In this document: piece after piece, positions 56,906-64,000 of the stretch
Numbering within the stretch: position 1 is the stretch's first letter
Layout: every line of letters begins with the position of its first letter
DNA from: Beta vulgaris subsp. vulgaris
Taxonomy: Eukaryota > Streptophyta > Magnoliopsida > Caryophyllales > Amaranthaceae
Direction: 5' to 3'
NCBI RefSeq assembly: GCF_026745355.1
Contig: NC_079209.1
Coordinates: forward strand, 32,828,130 to 32,892,129
DNA length: 64,000 nt
Position numbers and translations under genes: made by a program
The notes under the pieces: generated by a model
The model's input: only the letters and a program-made list of their open reading frames with translations
Told to the model about the DNA's origin: nothing
The model's database searches: none

Positions 56906-58793
56906 ACTTTCTCCATTTCATGATGATGAAGTTTATTCTCTTGAAGGAAGACTACGTGGGGATTTACATTTACCACTATGCGTCTAAACGCATTTACTGC
57001 CTCGGGACTCCCTAATCCCCGACAGTTCCAAGAGAGGATTTACATCATTGAGCACCAAGAGCCCATTGTGTGGGGACCTCCACTATATAACAAAGTAACT
57101 TTAATACCAAACAACATTGTTAACTTTAACTTCAAACCAAACTTAAATATAAATATATCAATATGCTACACAAGCTCTCCATTCCCCAAACCCCATGATG
57201 CATCATCTGCACACTTGTAGATGTCAATGCATCAGAAAATCTGCTCACCAAGAATGGGTCATCACAGGATTAATAAGGCAAAGCCATGATCAATTCATAC
57301 AAACAAAGCACGTAGTCAGCAAAGTTGAGTACTACATAATAATAAATAAACATTCATAACATGATTACTAATAAATATTAAGCAAGGATAAATAACAACA
57401 TAACAATCTACAAATAACTTTTACTGAACTAAACTTTAACAACCTTTTTATTACTTTAATGAAATAGTCGTTGGACTGAGTTTTCCAACTAAAAAGCAGT
57501 CTTCACCTAGGAGATGAAATACCGGCGCGGCTCCATATTCCATAATGACCTACGATATCGAGGAACCTTTTAAATAAAAATATATAGGAACGGTGATCAA
57601 TTCGATTCCCAGAAAAAGTCATGGCACGACCACCATGTACCCCAACTCCTGATTGTCCAACTTCGCACGTACATCAGTCTAAAGTCTATCACTATCCAAG
57701 TTTCACTTTACATGATTTACCAATTATTACATATTATGATACACAAGCTAAGCAATATAGATAATATATAATCAAACATCCACAACTTTATTTCTTTTAT
57801 TTTGGGATTAAATAATTGATCATACAACTTACAACCCAAGATTAATTCCTTCTTTCTTCCAATCCTTATTATTTGTTGAACCTAGACAACAACCAACTTA
57901 CCTTTCAAAGGTATATATTATCAACTGATCAAATAAGGCCCACAGTCCTCATAGAGTAGTGAAATACAAATATAAGGGAACACATGATTCAATCATGATC
58001 CAACTAATAAATATATTAATTGCCCCATATGAATCAAGAAATAAAGTTTCCAACCAACATACTTGCATCAATATTCCATACAAACATGATATCGATCTGA
58101 TAATTAATCTCATACTTAACATGTTCGCACACAGGCATAAACATGTAAAATGCAACATAATAACAATCATATATGAACTCACAAAGTTCCTATACATGAT
58201 ACTACATAACTTTCCTTCCTAAAATCATGATACTACATCAAACAATACATAGGTATGTACGTACCTTGTTTAGACAAATTGATAGGCCACTTTAACAACT
58301 TTAGAAGTCGCCTAGAGCCTAGAGAGAGCTCTCCGCCTAAAACAACCAATAAAATTTATAATCAATACTCCAAATAAATTCCATAAAATTTAAAATACTT
58401 TAAATCTCCTTTAAAAATATTCAAAAGTTGTTTTCATCATTAAAACTTCAATAACTTATATTTCCTAGTATTGTACCACTATACTAGTTATTAAAATCCA
58501 TAAAACTCCATTAATAACAACCTTTTTAAAATTCCTACAAATTATAATTTATTAAAGCTCCATTTAAACATGCTTAAACATACTTAAATTTATAAGAATA
58601 ATCAACTCCATATTTTATAACATACTACTATGATTTTCCAATCTTTAACAATCTAAAAATCCATGCTTTGATAATTAAAAATTCAATTCAAACATAATAA
58701 TCAAATCTGAATTTTTATTCCTTCAATACATAAATTATATAAACTTAGATTCATAAATAAATAATCAAACTATAATCTTTAAACATAATCATA

Positions 58794-59381
58794 TAGAATT
58801 ATTTGCACGCGATGCGTGCTTGAATTTTTTTCGAAACAGAAACTCGGTTTTCTTCGGCATAAGAGTCAAAATTTGAACATTAAACATACAAAGTATAATT
58901 GTTTTTAGTTGCAAAATTTGATTGGTTTAGTTCCTGTCACTTAAGTCTCTCACCATTCTTTTTGTTTTTTTTTTACTTTTCAAAGTTAAATTTTATGAGC
59001 AAAATAGAAATTTTATTGAATTTATTTATGATTTCTAATATTATAATTTTTTAGTTGATTTTTGAATTAAGTACAGTACTTCATAAATTGTAAAGAAAGT
59101 AGACACCTTGATTTCAAGTCAATTTTTTCATAGGTTGTAGTTTGTAAGTGAATTTTTAAGTTTTTGTAGAGTTTCTTCATTTTAGTGATTTGGATAACGT
59201 AAATTATGCAATTTTATGATTTTAGTTGACTTGTGAGTGATTATTATAATTATATTTTTGATATTTTTTGTTTGAAACCCCCTTTGATTTGTAAGTGAAT
59301 TTGTAATTTAGAATGGGAAGGGGGTAAGATAGTCTCATCATTCGGGGACACCATAGCTCCCCCCTTCCCTTATATAATAGA
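58794..59381 (-). mobile_element. Helitron-like element A
   Basis: On the minus strand it starts TCTATTATATAAGGGAAGGG, a TC start typical of plant Helitrons, and near the other end has the hairpin GCACGCATCGCGTGC followed 11 bases later by CTAT rather than the expected CTRR. AT-rich, no coding. The neighbouring LTR sequence on the left stops at its border. Helitron class is inferred from end structure alone. Confidence 0.45.
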
Positions 59382-59466
59382 AATATGTTGTACTTTAATT
59401 CTTGAATGATATTTTTGTAATCCCCCACAATTTTAAAGGGTTTTCATAAATATATTAAAGTATTTA
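59382..59466. other. Short junction sequence
   Basis: AT-rich, 85 bases, without matches to the LTR-A copies that I can see. It may be the target into which the next LTR inserted. Confidence 0.35.
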
Positions 59467-61898
59467 TGTAGTTATATTTAAATCCAAATGAGTTTGGAAA
59501 ATGATTTGACTTTTAAAAAGGGTTGACTATTTTTAAAAGTCAACTAAAAATATTTTCATAGCTTAATAAAATTTAAACTGTTTTAATTAAGCATGTCTTA
59601 ATAAAAGTTTAATTATTAAAAGTATTTATTTAAAAAGAAGTTTAATGGAATCGAAACTCCTAAAAGGATAAAAAGGAAAAGAGTCCTGTTGATGATTAAG
59701 TCCTAAGTTGATCATCTTATTAGTCATCAAATCTTTTAAATCTTATCTCTTTTCCTAAACCTAAAAGGATTAGCCTTTATGTAAATATCCTAAAACCCAA
59801 TTATTTTATCCCACACAATTATTTTATATACATCACGCCATTCACTTTCTTTCTTCCTCCTCTCACCCGACTTTTTCTCTCTCCTCTTTCCTTGTGCGTA
59901 ATTTCCATACTTTTCTCTCAAAGCTTGTTTCTTCTTCGCTAAGTAACGTTTCTTGTTGAACAAGAAACGTCACAAATATTTTCTTGAGCCAAGACCTTGC
60001 TGCCGCCGCCCCCTTGCTGTTGTCACCAGTTCCGGCGCTGCTTTCCTTCTCCTTGTTGTGGTTGTTTTCTTTTCTTCTTCTCTAAGATTCCATTAAAGTA
60101 TTGGTTTTTACATTATTTTATTGTTATTAGCATGTTTATGTTTTAAATTATGATTTTATATGAACAATATATTTTCGGTTTTCATATGTGTAAAAATAAT
60201 AATTTCAGATTTATTATTTTCAGTTTTTTTATGAAAGATATAGTTTTTAGGGTTTTTAATCACTAGAAACTATATATTTAATGTATAATATGAGTTTTGA
60301 TTAGAATATGATTTTTATATGCATTAAATATATTTTCAGAAGGTTTATAAATTTTTATAAATGCTGGAATTTCAGAAATAGTATTTTAAGGTTTTTAATG
60401 ATTTTTAATCACTAGAATAGTTGTATCTATACTAGGGATTAAAAATAATGAAAGTTTAATACATAAAAACGATTTTAAAGACGTTTAAAAGGGTTTGGGA
60501 CTTTTTAAAGTGCTGTAAATTTTTATTCAAGTATTTATTGTTATTTTATTTTCTAGCGGAGAATTCATAGTAGGGGACTTTTAGAGAGAAAAGTGGCCTA
60601 CCGTTTCGTTTACACAAGGTACGTACATAGTCTACGTGCTATATTTAGAAACATGCTTTAGGGATGTTTTTATTTATTAGTATCATGTACAGGACCTTGT
60701 TGTTCATATATATGATTTACTGAAATTACTTTACATGTTACTTGCCTGTGTGCTACATGTAAACTAAGAATATTTATGAGTATGACTGTTTGTATGGAAG
60801 TTTGATGCAAGCAGATAAGTTCAGTTTTTGGTATTAATTCGTGAGTGAATTAATGTAAGTAAGTTGGAATCATGTGTTACATAGATTCTTGAGATTATTT
60901 ATTTATCTTATAAGAACTATGGATCTTATTTGGTAAGTATGAGTTATACCTATGTAAAGGTACAGATTTCTGTTGGCTAGGTTCAACAAAGGATAAAAAG
61001 AAATAAAAGGAGTCTTGATTGATGAGTTGTGAACACTTGTTAATCCAAAGATAAAAAGAATTCTGTTATGATTGTGTGAATATTTATTATGTGGTTGTGT
61101 CAACACAAGTAATAAAATATATTCAACGTAAAGTGAAACGAGAATAAGTTATAGACTTTAGACTAGTGCACGTCTAGAGTTGGACACTAAGGGTTGGAGT
61201 ACATGGTGGTAGCCCATGGCTTTTCTAGGAATGGATTGATCACCATCCCTCTTTATTCAAAAGGTTCCTCGATATCGTAGGTCACTCTGAAATGTGGAGT
61301 CGCGCCCCATTTCATTTTTATTGGCAGGACAACTCGTCCAATAACTATTCCATTAAAGTAATAAAAGATGTTTTAAGTTTAGTTCAGTAAAAGTTGTCTG
61401 CAGATTATTATCTACTCTTGTTATTATTTATTCCTGCAAGTTATTTTGTAGTATCATGCTTAGGGTTATGAATGTCTGATATGTAGTACTCAGCTTTGCT
61501 GATTACGTGCTTGTCTGTGTTTGTGATCATGGCTTTGCCTATTGATCTTGTGGTGATCCTTCGTTGGAGCAGAGTCAAGAAAGCATTGACATTACAGGTT
61601 CGAAGATGCATACCATTGGGGAATCTGGAATGGAGAGGCTTTTGTGACATTAGTATTATTTAAGTTGTTTATAGGAGTTCATCTTTTCAGACATTAGTTT
61701 TAAGTTGGTGTGTTTCAGTTCGAACATTATTTGGTTCTTATTTCATAAGTTTAATAAAGTTGATTTTATTTATTAAGTTTTCCGCTGCAAAATTCTGAGT
61801 AAGCCGAAACGTTATCACACGGGCGATAATGCCTGGGTAATTCTCTAGATTTGTTATAAAAGTATTTTCTAGAAAGAGAGAATTATCGGGGTGTTACA
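59467..61898 (+). mobile_element. LTR-A copy, plus orientation, probable solo LTR
   Basis: It begins TGTAGTTATATTTAAATCC and ends GAGAATTATCGGGGTGTTACA, 2432 bases, aligned with 18255-20763 along its length. Flanking five-mers ATTTA (59462-59466) and ATTTT (61899-61903) differ at one base. No primer site follows, so this is best read as a solo LTR left by recombination. It retains the TATA region (about 59777), AAGGTACGTACATAG (60617-60631) and the TGGAGTACATGGTGGTAGCCC block (61196-61216). Confidence 0.8.
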
Positions 61899-62436
61899 AT
61901 TTTATATAAACCTTTTTACCTTGATAATTTATCGCTATTATATTATAGAAAAAAATACATCCAAATATATGTAAAAGTTTCATTATATATAGGAAACACT
62001 ATAAAAAAGTAAATAATTTTTTTATTGTCTAATTTATAAATTCTGATTTCACTACAAATACACCTCTATTTTTTTATCATGACCCACCATTAATTGTGAA
62101 TGGTTCTTGAGAATAGTGATTTGTAAGTAAATTTTTGTAAATGTTTTTGTATGTATTGACGTTCTAGGTTATTATTTTAGTTTGTATATTAATTTTAAAT
62201 TTTAATAAAGTTTCCTGATTATTTGAGTGATTTGCGTGATTTTTATAACGTGATTTTCTCAATTGTATGGGTGATTTGTAAAGTTTCTTCTTTTAAGTGA
62301 TTTGTGAGTGAATGTTAAAATTTATTTTCGGTATTTTGATTTTGACATTCCTTTTGTAATTTAGAAAGAGAAGGGGGCAAAATAGGCGTTTCAAAAGAGG
62401 ACACCATTGCTCCCCCCTTCCCTTATATAATAGAGA
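61899..62436 (-). mobile_element. Helitron-like element B (partial)
   Basis: The right end, read on the minus strand, starts TCTCTATTATATAAGGGAAG, the same as element A, and about 220-250 bases (62190-62436) align with element A. The remaining left part differs and no hairpin end is seen, so the 3' half is lost or replaced. Non-coding. Confidence 0.4.
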
Positions 62437-64000
62437 TAATCAGATAGTCACAATTGAACTTCTTTTATCTTTGGATTTAACAAGTGATCACAACTTACAA
62501 TCCAAGACTACTTTAATTCCTTCTTAATCTTAACTTCCTTTACTTGTTGAACCTAGCCAACAATAATCTTACCTTTATATAGGTATAACTTGTAAACTTA
62601 CCAAATAAGGCCCACAGTCCTCATAAGATAACAAAAATAATACTTCTCAAATAATACATGAATAACATGATTCCCTTTATAACATATACTAATTCTTATG
62701 CGAATTAATAAATACACTTTCTTGACATGCTTGCATCAATCATTCCATACAAACATATAATTCGATATTCATAATAACTTCCAAGTCACATGTTGCACAC
62801 AGGCATAAAACATGTAAAATAATTTCCAGAAATCACATATGAACAAAATAGGTTCGTATACATGATACTAAAATTTAAATCTTCGTTAGAAGATGATACT
62901 CAGCCACATAGCACATAATTATGTACGTACCTCGTGTAAACTAGCCTGTAGGCCACTTTTAAATCTCTAAAAATTCCCTACGAAATATTCTCCGCCTAGA
63001 AAACAAGGTAACTAAAATTAATAACGTAAAATAAAAATTACATCAGCTTTAAAGTACTTAAAACCCCCTTTAAAAACGTTTAAAAGTCGAGTTTAATATC
63101 AAAACTTGAACTATTTTTAATTCCTAGCATAGGACTACCATACTAGTAACTAAAAACTCTTAAAAACTCTATAAATAAACCTTTTCTTAAATTACAGCAA
63201 CTTTAAAAATTAATAAACCTCCTTAAAACATGTATAACATATTTAAAATCATATTCTAAGTTGATCTCATAGTACATAATATGCTACTATGGTTTTCTAG
63301 TAATTTAAAACCCTAAAAACTCATGTTTTCATGATTAAAACTAAGAATCTAATCATAATAACAAATCTGAAATTTTTCTTAAATTATAAACTATAGATAT
63401 CGTAAATTACTTATTAAAAACAGTAATTAAAACTTATAAACATGATTAATAATAATAGAAAACATAAAAAAAAATATAGTCTTTAATGGAAACTTGAGGA
63501 AGAAGAAAAGAAAAAGGAGAAAAGAGTGAAATACCGAAATCGCGAGTGAAATATGGCAGTAGAATTGTGAAACTTGCAGAGGCCATAACTAATAGAATAA
63601 GAATTGGAATGGAGTGATTCTTGAGCCTAAATTCAATCACTTTTCTAGATCTACAACTTTCAAGAAGGAAGTTTTGGCTAAAAATAAACGGAACTATGAT
63701 AAATCTGGCCAATTAGATTCGGGTGAGAGAAAAAAACGAGTGAAGGGAGAGAAAGAATATAAAGGCCGAATTAATTGAGTGTGAGAAGAGAGAAAATAAA
63801 TCTTTGTGTGGAATAAAATAATTGGGTAATAAGGTATTTATATAAATGCTTCTTTTTTGGGCTTAGGAAAAAGAGATAAGGTTTAATGAAATTTGATAAT
63901 CATCAAGATAAATAACTTAAAACTTTAATATCAATATGACTCTTTTTCCTTTTTATCCTTTTAGGATTTTTAGGTTCCTCATTTCCATTAGACTTCTTTT
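62437..64000 (-). mobile_element. LTR-A copy, minus orientation, partial
   Basis: It begins within LTR-A at the TTAACAAGTGATCACAACTT block, about 800 bases from the LTR end, and runs with conserved blocks (GGCCCACAGTCCTCATAAGA, ATGTACGTACCTCGTG at 62922-62937, the TATA region near 63835) up to the window edge, where the final bases still match the LTR start near 59630. The missing terminal part is where Helitron-like element B lies. Confidence 0.8.

Larger units (their letters stand above)
52844..57035 (-). pseudogene. LINE ORF2: endonuclease, reverse transcriptase, zinc module, RNase H-like end
   Basis: Order on the minus strand: endonuclease from about 57035 (SWNCRGLGSPEAVN), split by the SINE after HHEMEKVK, continuing KMKLKFSGLLVVGCEGKG, PWLCDGDLNLML and PFTWTNNRGG to 56130; linker with WLKNGDKNTKFFH (about 55750); HPAKPPGPDGM (about 55460); reverse transcriptase YRPISLCNVIYKIVSKVIAN (about 55280) and SGFVPRRLITDNIL; LSPFLFILCVESL (about 54870); zinc-binding module (53317-53721); and a start of an RNase H fold (SYKINSDAT, about 53125). 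The catalytic FADD is FVDNS, so the active site is damaged, and several frameshifts separate the pieces. It cannot encode a working enzyme. Confidence 0.88.
51172..57086 (-). mobile_element. 5'-truncated LINE in LTR-A, carrying a CACTA element and a SINE
   Basis: Flanked by the 16-base duplication ATAACAAAGTAACTTT (51156-51171 and 57087-57102). The T-run beginning at 51169 is the LINE A-tail on the minus strand. The left end on the minus strand starts just before the endonuclease (SWNCRGLGSPEA), so ORF1 is absent: a typical 5' truncation. Nested in it are a CACTA element (51179-52840) at the tail and a SINE (56699-56905) in the endonuclease. Net LINE length is about 4.0 kb. Confidence 0.9.
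50998..58793 (-). mobile_element. LTR-A copy, minus orientation, split by a LINE
   Basis: It starts TGTAACACCCCGATAATTCTC, the exact complement of the LTR-A end. LTR-A sequence runs to 51171, is interrupted by the LINE, and resumes at 57103 with CCAAACAACATT, continuing through the conserved blocks (GCCATGATC, GCTACCACCATG-like 57632, GTACGTACCTTG 58255-58266) to about 58793, where a Helitron-like piece replaces the rest. About 1.87 kb of LTR is present. No primer-site complement precedes 50998, so it is not an adjoining 5' LTR. Confidence 0.85.

Overview
This is plant nuclear DNA, almost certainly from a eudicot. It is AT-rich, uses GT-AG introns, encodes a plant-type ArfGAP/C2 protein, and is otherwise packed with plant transposable elements of every major class. 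I cannot name the species from the sequence. There is one host gene: an ADP-ribosylation factor GTPase-activating protein of the AGD12/AGD13 type on the minus strand (coding 24521-45918). Its eight coding exons join in frame to 333 residues. It is stretched over more than 21 kb because two introns (about 6.9 and 6.4 kb) and a third (3.9 kb) have filled with transposons.

Layout. 1-5943: three LTR pieces from different families, all broken or without internal sequence. 5944-17843: a decayed En/Spm-type CACTA transposon (plus strand) with a recognisable TNP2-like transposase, split by a nearly complete LINE (12008-16801). 17844-22945: an LTR retrotransposon with an approximately 2.5 kb LTR (called LTR-A here), a tRNA-Met primer-binding site, an acidic upstream ORF and a gag fragment. 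A Mutator-like MITE and a Tourist MITE lie inside it, and an inverted LTR-A arm sits directly upstream. 23097-24070: a strand-skewed C-rich/G-rich inverted repeat. 24521-46250: the ArfGAP gene, its introns carrying hAT-like, Tourist, Stowaway and TRIM-like elements. 46290-47323: a Mutator-like element a few tens of bases upstream of the likely gene start, with a striking GC-rich palindrome. 47432-50215: a hAT-like MITE and a solo LTR. 50998-64000: alternately oriented LTR-A copies. The first is split by a minus-strand LINE, which is itself invaded by a CACTA element and a tRNA-derived SINE, each with its target-site duplication still readable. Two Helitron-like pieces lie among these LTRs.

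The transposons do not act together as one system. They record successive insertions, and the target-site duplications give a relative order (LTR-A, then LINE, then SINE and CACTA). All autonomous element genes in the window carry stops, frameshifts or truncations. Likely still-functional sequence is limited to the ArfGAP gene and, possibly, promoters within the LTRs. No CRISPR array, bacterial operon, rRNA gene or true tRNA gene was seen.
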